Assembly (NCBI GenBank): GCA_964621225.1
Contig: CAZULK010000042.1
Span: forward strand, 1-19,424
Source: CAYNUJ01 sp964621225
Lineage (GTDB): Bacteria; Bacteroidota; Ignavibacteria; Ignavibacteriales; Melioribacteraceae
DNA length: 19,424 nucleotides
Direction of reading: 5' to 3'
Shown: positions 1 through 7,523 of the stretch, one piece after another
How the letters are laid out: every line of letters begins with the position of its first letter
How positions within the stretch are numbered: the first letter of the stretch is position 1
Notes under the pieces: model-generated
The model's input: the letters and a program-made list of their open reading frames with translations, nothing else
Told to the model about the DNA's origin: nothing
The model's database searches: none
Made by a program: the position numbers and the translations under genes

Positions 1-384
1 ATGCGAATGAAAATTGAGCGATTGGAAAAGATGCAACTTCTTGAGGTTTTGGACCTTGATGAAGAAACTGCGGTCCGATTTTTCACCCGGAAAAAAGAAA
101 ATATGAAAGAAGCCAGGAAATTGATGGAACAAAGGGATAAATTAATAGAAAAACTGAAGGATAAGATACAAAACGGGAATGGTAATTATGCAGGTCTTAT
201 CCAGAAAATTTTAGATGTTGAAAATGAAATAGCCAATAAAAAAGCGGAATTCATAAATTCTTTGAAGGATATTTTGACCGAAGAACAAATTGCCAAAGTT
301 GTGGTTTTCGACTATACATTTAAGCGAGAAATAAAAGATTACCTTTTCCGCCACAGAAGGGGAATGAAAAATATGCGGAACTAA
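1..384 (+). CDS. Spy/CpxP-like helical protein, 5'-truncated
   Basis: The reading frame is open from the first base, so the gene very probably begins upstream; the ATG at base 1 is unlikely to be the true start because no signal peptide is visible. The 127 visible residues are highly charged and helical. Two LTxxQ-like segments are seen: LDLDEETA (residues 17-24) and LTEEQIAK (92-99), separated by a long Lys/Glu-rich helix. That is the arrangement of the Spy/CpxP/ZraP group of periplasmic stress or metal-associated chaperones. In Bacteroidota-type genomes such proteins often have an exported N-terminus followed by an 'LDLTEEQ' segment, which fits a missing N-terminal part here. The C-terminus is basic. 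No terminator is evident in the 50 bases after the stop. The family call is a similarity judgement; a generic coiled-coil protein is the alternative. Confidence 0.6.
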   Translation: MRMKIERLEKMQLLEVLDLDEETAVRFFTRKKENMKEARKLMEQRDKLIEKLKDKIQNGNGNYAGLIQKILDVENEIANKKAEFINSLKDILTEEQIAKVVVFDYTFKREIKDYLFRHRRGMKNMRN

Positions 385-436
385 ATCGAAGGCGGATTTG
401 TTCAAAGAGAAAATTTTGAATTTCAGAAAATTGAAG

Positions 437-468
437 TTGATTTTTATTTTTGCGAATCTTAATTTTCG
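437..468 (+). promoter_or_regulatory. Promoter of tRNA-Leu (TTG-N20-TAATTTTCG)
   Basis: TTG at 437-439 and TAATTTTCG at 460-468 are separated by exactly 20 bases and end 12 bases before the tRNA. The same elements and the same spacing occur before tRNA-Gln (12918-12949) and nuoA (14470-14501). They resemble the Bacteroidota sigma-A consensus (-33 TTG/TTTG, -7 TAnnTTTG). Transcription would start about 7 bases after the -7 element, close to the tRNA 5' end. Confidence 0.6.
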
Positions 469-480
469 TGATTCAATTTT

Positions 481-567
481 GCGGAAGTGGTGGAATTGGT
501 AGACACGCTATCTTGAGGGGGTAGTGCTCGTAAGGGCGTGCGGGTTCAAATCCCGCCTTCCGCACCA
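481..567 (+). tRNA. tRNA-Leu (anticodon GAG), CCA encoded
   Basis: A full cloverleaf can be drawn. The acceptor stem GCGGAAG (481-487) pairs with CTTCCGC (557-563), followed by discriminator A564 and an encoded CCA (565-567). The anticodon stem 508-512 pairs with 520-524 around loop TTGAGGG, giving anticodon GAG (515-517), which reads CUU/CUC leucine codons. A long variable arm (about 525-539) is typical of class II tRNAs such as Leu. The T stem GCGGG/CCCGC (540-544/552-556) encloses TTCAAAT. The gene lies 28 bases upstream of an exported TPR protein and appears to share its transcript. Confidence 0.95.
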
Positions 568-595
568 AGTTTCTATAAACTATCGAGGAAATGTA

Positions 596-1393
596 ATGAG
601 AAGTATTTTGTCTTTTGTTTTGATGATTGTGTTTGCGGTGGGTGTTTTTGCTCAGTCGCTTGATGATAATAACGATGCTAAAAAATTGTACAACGAAGGA
701 ATTCGTTTGATGAAATCCGGAAATTATTCCGGTTCAATCGAGAAATTTGACGAAGCCTTAAAATTAGTTGATGACTATAGATTGCACTTCTACAAAGGCC
801 AAGTCCTTAGAAAACAGAAAAAATTTGAAGAAGCTATTCCTTTTTATGAAACTGCGATAAATAAAAATCCCGATTATTTCCCTTCCTATTTCTATTTGGG
901 ATCTTCCTATTTTGCGTTGAAGAATTATGAGAAAGCAAAAGAATATTTTGATATAACTCTTCAAAAAACAAAGAACAAAAAAATTGTTAAAGCTGTTAAG
1001 AAAAACCTAAAAGTTTGTGATGAAAAATTAGCTTATCCATTCTTGGTGAAAGGGAATAACGAAAAATCACTCGGTAATTACAAAGCTGCAATCGAGAATT
1101 TCAATAAAGTGTTGGAATATTACGAAAGCGACGGAGCCTATCTTGGATTGGCTGATTCCTACTTGGAATTGGGAGAAAATGAAAAGGCAATCGAAGCTGC
1201 TTCCAAAGCAATTGCCCATCGTAGAACAATCCCTAAAGGCAGCCCATATTTCTTTATCGGGATGGCTCACGAAAGAATGGGAAATAAAGAACAAGCAAAA
1301 CAAAATTTTGAACAATGCTTGGCAGACAAAAGTAAAGCGAATAAAGGCTTCCGCAAAAGAGCCGAGTATGAGTTGAAACAATTAAATAAATAG
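596..1393 (+). CDS. Exported tetratricopeptide-repeat protein
   Basis: This is a 265-residue protein. A longer frame opens at a GTG (524), but that lies inside the tRNA-Leu gene; the ATG at 596, preceded by GAGGAAATG, is the credible start and exposes a good signal peptide (MRSILSFVLMIVFAVGVFAQ, cleavage likely before or at Gln20). The rest is about six TPR units, for example residues 27-60 (with GNYSGSIEKFDEAL), 61-94 (KFEEAIPFYETAI), 95-128 (NYEKAKEYFDITL) and further units near 150-180, 180-212 and 215-250. TPR domains are protein-binding scaffolds, so a periplasmic or outer-membrane-associated adaptor role is likely; the partner is unknown. The gene sits between tRNA-Leu and a strong terminator, with no room for its own promoter except inside the tRNA. 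Confidence 0.85.
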   Translation: MRSILSFVLMIVFAVGVFAQSLDDNNDAKKLYNEGIRLMKSGNYSGSIEKFDEALKLVDDYRLHFYKGQVLRKQKKFEEAIPFYETAINKNPDYFPSYFYLGSSYFALKNYEKAKEYFDITLQKTKNKKIVKAVKKNLKVCDEKLAYPFLVKGNNEKSLGNYKAAIENFNKVLEYYESDGAYLGLADSYLELGENEKAIEAASKAIAHRRTIPKGSPYFFIGMAHERMGNKEQAKQNFEQCLADKSKANKGFRKRAEYELKQLNK

Positions 1394-1398
1394 ATTTT

Positions 1399-1425
1399 GA
1401 GCCCGGTTCTGCCGGGCTTTTTTAT
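1399..1425 (+). terminator. Intrinsic terminator after the TPR gene
   Basis: AGCCCGG (1400-1406) pairs with CCGGGCT (1412-1418) around a 5-base loop, with a possible G-T pair extending it, followed by a run of Ts. It begins 6 bases after the stop codon at 1391-1393 and closes the tRNA-Leu/TPR unit. Confidence 0.9.
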
Positions 1426-1426
1426 T

Positions 1427-1458
1427 TTTCTCTTTGCCCTCCAATTAATTATATTTCA
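1427..1458 (+). promoter_or_regulatory. Possible promoter for the seven-gene operon
   Basis: Some promoter must lie between the terminator and the ATG at 1479. The best candidate is TATATTTCA (1450-1458), close to TAnnTTTCG, with TTT instead of TTG 20 bases upstream (1427-1429). The -33 element is poor, so this is a weak call. Confidence 0.25.
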
Positions 1459-1478
1459 ATATCATTTTCCTCTTTTTT

Positions 1479-2960
1479 ATGGTGAGTTTGGATATTTATT
1501 ACATCACATTTTTGATTGCCATCATTGCAGTTACTGCGGTAATTACAGAATTCCTATCTCTAAAAGAGTATATTGATAAAGAGATTTCCAGGAAAATTCT
1601 TCACCTTGTTGCCGTTGGATGCACGGCTGTTTCATTTTATGTAATTGAAAATATATTTACCCTTCGAATAATTGCCTTTGCCGGGGCGGTATTTACTTTT
1701 ATGTCCGTCAAATTCAATTTGTTTGTTTCAATAGATAAATTGGAACGGAAAAGTTGGGGTATTTTCCTCTTTGCGTTGGCATATTTCGTTTTTTCAATGA
1801 TTTTGCCGGATAAAAAGAATATAGCATTTGTTTCCCTTGCAATTTTGGCTTTATCCGATTCCGGTGCTGCAATAATCGGGACACTTTTCCCCAGAGGAAT
1901 CTACAATCTTACTCGAGACAAAAAATCCCTTTCCGGATCTGTAACATTTTTTATTGTAACTTTTCTTATTCTTTTAATATCGATTAGATTCTCAATAATT
2001 TCATTTAATCAATCTATATTAATAAATTTCTTGGCAATTTTGTCAATCTCACTGGTGCTAACTCTTACCGAGGCGATTTCTTCATACGGGTTCGATAATT
2101 TCTATGTGCCAATAATTTCTGCAATTCTTTTATTTTTATTTGGAGCGGACAACTCCGGGGCAATTATTTTAAATTTTTCGATTGGAATATTATTGTCGGC
2201 TATTGTAGCCGCATTCTCATATAAAGTTCGTTTTCTCACCCTCTCCGGATCGGTAGCCACCTTTTTATTAGCGGGATTCATCTTCGGCTTTGGCTCCTGG
2301 CAGTGGAGTATCCCGATAATGACATTTTTCATCCTCTCCAGCATTCTTTCAAAGATAAGGAAAAATAAGAACCGGGAAGTAGAACTCTATTTCGAAAAAA
2401 CCGGTGTCCGGGATCATTGGCAAGTTGCAGCAAATGGCGGGATAGGCGGAATCTTGGTAATTATTTCACAATTTTTTCCGGATTATCAGCTAATTTATAT
2501 CCTCTACATTGCTTCTTTGGCTACTGTTTGTGCCGATACTTGGGCTACGGAAATAGGTACATTGAAACAAGCCAATACATATTCCGTTATAAACTTCAAG
2601 AAAGTTGAACAAGGAATTTCCGGAGGTATATCGGTGGTTGGAACGTTTGGGGCTTTTTTAGGTACAATAGTAATAGCAATTTCGGGGATATTTTGGATTG
2701 CAAAAGATCATTCAATTTATATTTTATTCGTAGTTCTTTCAGGATTGATTGGGGCGTTTATCGATAGCATTTTGGGAGCAACTTTGCAATTGCAGTATAA
2801 ATGTGATGTTTGTGGAAAGATTACAGAGAAGAAATATCATTGCGATAAACCGTCTAAATATTTTAAAGGACTTAGCTGGTTGGAAAATGATTTAGTAAAT
2901 TTGTTATCGGCAATTTCCGGAATAATTATTATAATTTTATTGTATGGTTTTTATGGTTAA
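1479..2960 (+). CDS. Dolichol/phytol kinase-like domain fused to DUF92 (phytyl-phosphate kinase-like) membrane protein
   Basis: This 493-residue, strongly hydrophobic protein looks like two membrane enzymes in one chain. Residues about 5-225 match the SEC59/VTE5 (CTP-dependent polyprenol or phytol kinase) group: RKILHL (38-43), DSGAAIIG (127-134), KSLSGS (149-154) and a late E198...DN(206-207) pair. Residues about 235-490 match DUF92/TMEM19/VTE6: LSGSVATF (255-262), ADTWATEIG (352-360), GISGGIS (379-385), FIDSILGA (428-434) and NDLVN (470-474). In plants VTE5 makes phytyl phosphate and VTE6 makes phytyl diphosphate, so the fusion could perform both steps on an isoprenoid alcohol; the substrate here is unknown. 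A small Cys/His segment (CDVCG 442-446, HC 454-455) precedes the last helix and could bind metal. There is no clear ribosome site; ATG 1479 is the first in-frame start after the terminator. The stop overlaps the next gene, so it is probably translationally coupled. Confidence 0.8.
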   Translation: MVSLDIYYITFLIAIIAVTAVITEFLSLKEYIDKEISRKILHLVAVGCTAVSFYVIENIFTLRIIAFAGAVFTFMSVKFNLFVSIDKLERKSWGIFLFALAYFVFSMILPDKKNIAFVSLAILALSDSGAAIIGTLFPRGIYNLTRDKKSLSGSVTFFIVTFLILLISIRFSIISFNQSILINFLAILSISLVLTLTEAISSYGFDNFYVPIISAILLFLFGADNSGAIILNFSIGILLSAIVAAFSYKVRFLTLSGSVATFLLAGFIFGFGSWQWSIPIMTFFILSSILSKIRKNKNREVELYFEKTGVRDHWQVAANGGIGGILVIISQFFPDYQLIYILYIASLATVCADTWATEIGTLKQANTYSVINFKKVEQGISGGISVVGTFGAFLGTIVIAISGIFWIAKDHSIYILFVVLSGLIGAFIDSILGATLQLQYKCDVCGKITEKKYHCDKPSKYFKGLSWLENDLVNLLSAISGIIIIILLYGFYG

Positions 2961-5922
2961 GAAAGTTTTATTCACCTTATTTATTTTGAGTATCGCAATT
3001 TCTGCACAGGATGCTTCCAAATTGTTAAGCGAGGCAATGAATTCATTCAAAGAAAAAGAATATATTATTGCCCATCGAAAATTTTCCCGTATTAAGGATA
3101 TATCCAACGTAGAAAACGAAATCCATGCAACGGCGTTTTATTATTCGGCACTTTCTCTGGAAAAAGAAGGACAAACCGACGGTGCGGCAGCCGAATATGA
3201 AGAATTCATAAGAGAGTTTCCCGTATCGAATTTCAGAGATGCAGCCCTTTATAATTTAGGAATCATTTATTACAAAAGCGGAAATTACTCCAAATGCCGG
3301 GAAAAATTAATTTCTTTGGTTAAGGATTACCCTCATAGTCAATATTATGGTGCTGCTAATTATTGGGTTGGGGAAGCTTTCATTGCGGAAGAAAAACTGC
3401 TTCAAGCAGAAGAGTTTCTATTGCAGTCAATTGCAAACCGGGACAGAAATACAAAACTCGATTATGCAATTTTTTCACTGGGCAATCTTTACGAAAGGAA
3501 AGGGGATTTTAACAAAGCAATTGTTTATTACGATGAACTTCTTTCCTATTATACGGATAGTGAATTATTGCCATATGCACAATTGAGGATAGGCATAAGC
3601 TACTACAGGTTAAACGATTTTGAAAATGCTATCCTTGAACTTACCGATCCTAAGATACTCGACCTGCCTGAAGATTTGATGATAAACGCCGAATTCGTTT
3701 TGGCAAATGCATATGCCCGAACAAAAGAATATACGAAGGCGGAAGTTATTTACAACGAAATCCTCGCACGGTCACCGGCCGGCATAACAGAGGATCAAAT
3801 TAAATTCGGGTTGGGATGGGTAAATTTCCAGAGTGAAAAATATGACGAGGCATTCAAAATATTTAATTCATTGATCGCTTCACTCGAGGATTCGGTCAGA
3901 ATTAAATCCCTCTACTGGTCAGCAGAATGTAAGAGATATTTAGGGAAATATGACGAAGCGGTAAAAATTTATCAGATGTTCCTTAACTTGTATCCAGATA
4001 ATCTGAAGGCTTACGATGTAAACTTTAATATCGGCATAATCTATTATAATCGAAATGAGCTGGAGAAGGCCAAGAAATTTTTAATAAAGGCACTTGAATC
4101 GCCCGAATCGAATACCGAAGCCAGAGCACTAACTTTACTGGGAGAGATTGAACTCTCCTCTAAAAATTATAAAAAGGCCAGGGAACAATTCAATAATGCA
4201 AAATCGATTTTCCCTTCCGATCCCGATTTAAGGAAAAGAATAGATTTAGGATTGGCTGTTGCTGATTATTATACTAACAATTTTGTGGAAGCAATAGATT
4301 TACTCGAAAAATTAAAGGACAACGACGAAAGTTTCGAAAGGGAAAAGGTTCAATTTTATCTTGCAGAATCATATTTCGCTAAGGGTAAATTTAAAGATGC
4401 TCTCAATAACTATAAAACCATACCGCCAACTGCAGGAGAATTAGGAAAGCAAGCATTATACGGCTTAGCCTACACACATTATAATTTGAGGGATTACCCA
4501 AACGGATCATATTACTTTAAAGAGTATTTGAGATTATTTAATAATGATCCGAAGACTTTGGAAGTTTTATTACGTTTGGCAGACTGCTATTTCGGAATGA
4601 AAGATTTTGTTCAAGCGGAAAAATATTATACGAAAGCATTTTATCAATTCAATAAAACCAGAATAGAACCGAGGGAGCATTTTCAATATGGACAAGCTTT
4701 ATTCAAAGCAAATGTGCCGGATAGAGCCGTGAAGATTTTCAGAGATTTACAAACCCTATTCCCCAAGTCAAAGTATGCCGACGATGCACAATATTTCATC
4801 GGATGGATTTTGTTCAAACAATATAATTACAACGATGCTATATCGGAGTATTTTTTAGTTCCAAACAAATACCCCAATTCACCATTGATCCCTCTCGTCT
4901 ATTATTCAATAGGAGATTGTTATTTTAATCAGGGCAATTACGAGGAAGCAATAACATTTTATCATACGGTAATTAATGAGTATCCGAATTCAAACTATGC
5001 TTTCGATGCATTGAACGGAATTACTTATAGCTATTTGGCCAAAAATGATCCGGGTAGTGCAGCGATGGTTATCGATACTTATGTTGCAAATTATCCGACT
5101 AATAAATACAGCGACGATATTCTTTACAAGAAAGGGGAAATTTATTACAACGTCGGTGATTTTGAGATGGCTCGAGTTGGATACAAAGAGTTTATTGCTA
5201 CATATCCCAAAAGCGAATTCGTTCCCGATGCATACTATTGGATTGGTAAGGCTTCGCAAAGTTTGGGTCATAAAGCAGATGCAATGTATAACTTCCAGAT
5301 AGTTGTTGATAATTATCTGGTTTCGAATATCGGAATGTCCGCTGTTCTTGAATTGGGTAAGATTTATGATGAAGATAAAAATTATGAAAAGGAATTGGAA
5401 TTATTTGATAAAGCAATCTCCAAATTAGAAGGCAAACAGGGAATAGAAGAAATAATCTTTAACAAATCTAAAGTTCTTCTAAAATTGAATCGATTAACCG
5501 AAGCTTATAATTTGTTAAATAATTTAACTGTCTATTACGACGGCAGTGTTTTTGCAGATAAAGCCAAAATTGAACTTGGGTTATTGGAATTAGCACGTGA
5601 TAAGTATTTGGAGGCAAAACAATTATTCAAAGCCGTAGGAGAAAAAAGGAAAGACGACATTGGAGCCGAAGCTCAATTCTATTACGGTCAAACCTTATTT
5701 GAACAAGGAATGACAAATGATGCAATACTAGCGCTGGTTCGTGTTCGGTCTGTTTTCTCCCGATACGATCAATGGTATACGAGAGCTCTGCTCAAACTTG
5801 GTGAATGTTATACTGTTTTGGGAGATAAAAGAACGGCAAGGGACATGTACAGGGCTGTGCTAAAACGTCATAAAAATGATGAGTTCGGAAAAGAAGCCAA
5901 AAGAAAATTGAGAAGATTGTGA
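2953..5922 (+). CDS. Very large exported TPR-repeat protein
   Basis: The protein has about 989 residues. Two in-frame ATGs (2944 and 2953) overlap the preceding gene; I prefer 2953 because it gives a normal signal peptide (MVKKVLFTLFILSIAISAQ) and an 8-base overlap. The mature chain is TPR-like repeats almost end to end: more than twenty 33-36-residue helical pairs with patterns such as YxxGxxYYxxGNYxxAxxxY and spacers like 'YPNSPL', 'YPKSEF' and 'FPKSKYADDAQYFIG'. These inter-repeat 'FPxSxxxxxAxYxxG' units resemble the YbgF/CpoB and BamD-like TPR subfamily, which works in the periplasm on envelope complexes. No catalytic domain is seen. Its place between an isoprenoid-kinase-like gene and a barrel/ExbB/ExbD/TonB set suggests a periplasmic scaffold for that machine; this is inference. 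The stop overlaps the ATG of the next gene by one base (TGATG). Confidence 0.85.
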   Translation: MVKKVLFTLFILSIAISAQDASKLLSEAMNSFKEKEYIIAHRKFSRIKDISNVENEIHATAFYYSALSLEKEGQTDGAAAEYEEFIREFPVSNFRDAALYNLGIIYYKSGNYSKCREKLISLVKDYPHSQYYGAANYWVGEAFIAEEKLLQAEEFLLQSIANRDRNTKLDYAIFSLGNLYERKGDFNKAIVYYDELLSYYTDSELLPYAQLRIGISYYRLNDFENAILELTDPKILDLPEDLMINAEFVLANAYARTKEYTKAEVIYNEILARSPAGITEDQIKFGLGWVNFQSEKYDEAFKIFNSLIASLEDSVRIKSLYWSAECKRYLGKYDEAVKIYQMFLNLYPDNLKAYDVNFNIGIIYYNRNELEKAKKFLIKALESPESNTEARALTLLGEIELSSKNYKKAREQFNNAKSIFPSDPDLRKRIDLGLAVADYYTNNFVEAIDLLEKLKDNDESFEREKVQFYLAESYFAKGKFKDALNNYKTIPPTAGELGKQALYGLAYTHYNLRDYPNGSYYFKEYLRLFNNDPKTLEVLLRLADCYFGMKDFVQAEKYYTKAFYQFNKTRIEPREHFQYGQALFKANVPDRAVKIFRDLQTLFPKSKYADDAQYFIGWILFKQYNYNDAISEYFLVPNKYPNSPLIPLVYYSIGDCYFNQGNYEEAITFYHTVINEYPNSNYAFDALNGITYSYLAKNDPGSAAMVIDTYVANYPTNKYSDDILYKKGEIYYNVGDFEMARVGYKEFIATYPKSEFVPDAYYWIGKASQSLGHKADAMYNFQIVVDNYLVSNIGMSAVLELGKIYDEDKNYEKELELFDKAISKLEGKQGIEEIIFNKSKVLLKLNRLTEAYNLLNNLTVYYDGSVFADKAKIELGLLELARDKYLEAKQLFKAVGEKRKDDIGAEAQFYYGQTLFEQGMTNDAILALVRVRSVFSRYDQWYTRALLKLGECYTVLGDKRTARDMYRAVLKRHKNDEFGKEAKRKLRRL

Positions 5923-7505
5923 TGAAAAAGATAATATTGATAATATTTCTATTTAATATTTTTACCTATGCACAGGAAGGTAATCAAAGTGTGGAATTAC
6001 CCGATTTTGTAATTACAGGGAATGAGCAAGTGAAACTTCCAATTCTTAAAAAGAAACGTCCGAAATTGATAACAACTTTATCCCAAGAATTTTTTCTGCC
6101 AACTCCGGATGCCGGTAGTATTTCTATAGTTAATTTTGATAATCCGCTTAAAAAGCAAATTCAACTTAAAAAATCGGAACATACCTACGACGGAAAGTTA
6201 ATTGTAACTTCCGGAATGTACACTTTGCCCTACGGTAAGTTTATCTTTGATAAAAACATAAAACATGTCTTGCTTCATTTAAATATATATGGAAGTAATG
6301 AAACAGATTACAAACCGCTTGCCGGTTATAACGTATCGGGTGGAGAAGCTGCAGTTTCTTTCTTTGTAAGTAAAAATTCCAAATTTCTGCCGGGCTTGAA
6401 GATTAGAACCTTTGTTGACGGATACAGAGACAGTTATCATCTGTTTGCAACAGAGCGAAAATCGAAAAGGGAAACCAAGGGAGGAAATGCCGGTATTAAT
6501 TTGGAATACAAATTAAACAAGTCTGCTAATTTCGGAATAAACGGTAGCGGAAATTTGTTGAGCGATAAAACTTCCGGATTAACATCAAATAAATATACTC
6601 TGAATGCCGAAAGTCAATTGAGTTTGCAAAATGTGGGAATAAGTGTCAAAGGTACTTTCATAAGACTCAGTACGAAAAGTAATTTGATTAAGTCCTACAA
6701 TAAAAATTATTTGAATGCCACGGCTACTATTGATGTGAAATCAATGAGAAGTTTCAATGCCAAGTTTGGTACGGTTGTTTCTTATTTCGGTTCGGATTTG
6801 TTTTTATCTCCCATCGCTTCCTTTCAATTGGAAGTTGATAAAAACATATTCATGTTTGCCGAATATAATCCATTCACTCAATTCATTTCGTCAAATGATC
6901 ATCTTAAAAAGAACAGATACATTGATTTTAACACCGGACAATATAATTACATCAAACATACTTCTTTCTTCAAACTGGCGTTTAAGTATGAACATTTTAA
7001 GATGTTCGAAATTGGAGCAGGAATATTATTGGAGAGTATAAGTGGATTGCCTTATTATCAGGATAAATCATTTAGTGGGAAATATGAAATATTTGAAATA
7101 TCCAAAGCCAAGAGAAACGGTGCATTTTTAAGCGTAATGTTTCATCCCAATTATTGGGGGCAATTTTATTCGGAACTGACTTTTTCCAATACTCGTAATG
7201 AGGAATCTAACGTTGTCCCTTATTATCCGCTTGTATCGGTTAATTCCGTTTATACTTATGATTTTAAATTCGGATTACAAAGTGAAATTCTTTTTGACTA
7301 TTATTCTCAGATCTATTCGGACATTTCAAATTCCAATAAATTACCAGATTATATTAATCTTTCACTAAATTTAAAATACAAATTAAGTTCAAAAGTTAAA
7401 TTATTGTTATCTGGGAATAATTTATTGAACAGAGATAATTTCCTTTTAAACGGATACCTGCTGAAACCTTTTGAGGTAGTTGGCGGTATTGAATACAGAT
7501 GGTAA
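5922..7505 (+). CDS. Outer-membrane beta-barrel protein with TonB-box-like segment, no evident plug
   Basis: This 527-residue protein starts at ATG 5922, which overlaps the upstream stop; a GTG at 5919 adds only one residue. The signal peptide is MKKIILIIFLFNIFTYAQ. Right after it, residues 28-33 (DFVITG) resemble a TonB box (consensus like D-x-V-V-T-G/A). The remainder alternates hydrophobic and polar residues in many amphipathic strands, with periplasmic-turn and loop composition typical of outer-membrane barrels, and ends in GGIEYRW, an aromatic last residue as used for BAM recognition. The segment before the end, with NNLLNRDNF, resembles the last strands of TonB-dependent receptors. The roughly 130-residue plug domain is not recognisable: only about 60-70 residues lie between the box and the first strands. 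It may be a plug-less or reduced receptor driven by the TonB encoded three genes downstream. The substrate is unknown. Confidence 0.7.
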   Translation: MKKIILIIFLFNIFTYAQEGNQSVELPDFVITGNEQVKLPILKKKRPKLITTLSQEFFLPTPDAGSISIVNFDNPLKKQIQLKKSEHTYDGKLIVTSGMYTLPYGKFIFDKNIKHVLLHLNIYGSNETDYKPLAGYNVSGGEAAVSFFVSKNSKFLPGLKIRTFVDGYRDSYHLFATERKSKRETKGGNAGINLEYKLNKSANFGINGSGNLLSDKTSGLTSNKYTLNAESQLSLQNVGISVKGTFIRLSTKSNLIKSYNKNYLNATATIDVKSMRSFNAKFGTVVSYFGSDLFLSPIASFQLEVDKNIFMFAEYNPFTQFISSNDHLKKNRYIDFNTGQYNYIKHTSFFKLAFKYEHFKMFEIGAGILLESISGLPYYQDKSFSGKYEIFEISKAKRNGAFLSVMFHPNYWGQFYSELTFSNTRNEESNVVPYYPLVSVNSVYTYDFKFGLQSEILFDYYSQIYSDISNSNKLPDYINLSLNLKYKLSSKVKLLLSGNNLLNRDNFLLNGYLLKPFEVVGGIEYRW

Positions 7506-7523
7506 AAATTAATTGAGTATCAA

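Noticed and set aside
481..567. tRNA-Leu as an attachment site of a mobile element
   Set aside because: No integrase, no repeated copy of the tRNA 3' end and no change in base composition were seen downstream.
524..595. GTG start giving a longer TPR protein
   Set aside because: It lies inside the tRNA-Leu gene and would put 24 odd residues before a good signal peptide; ATG 596 with GAGGAA upstream is better.
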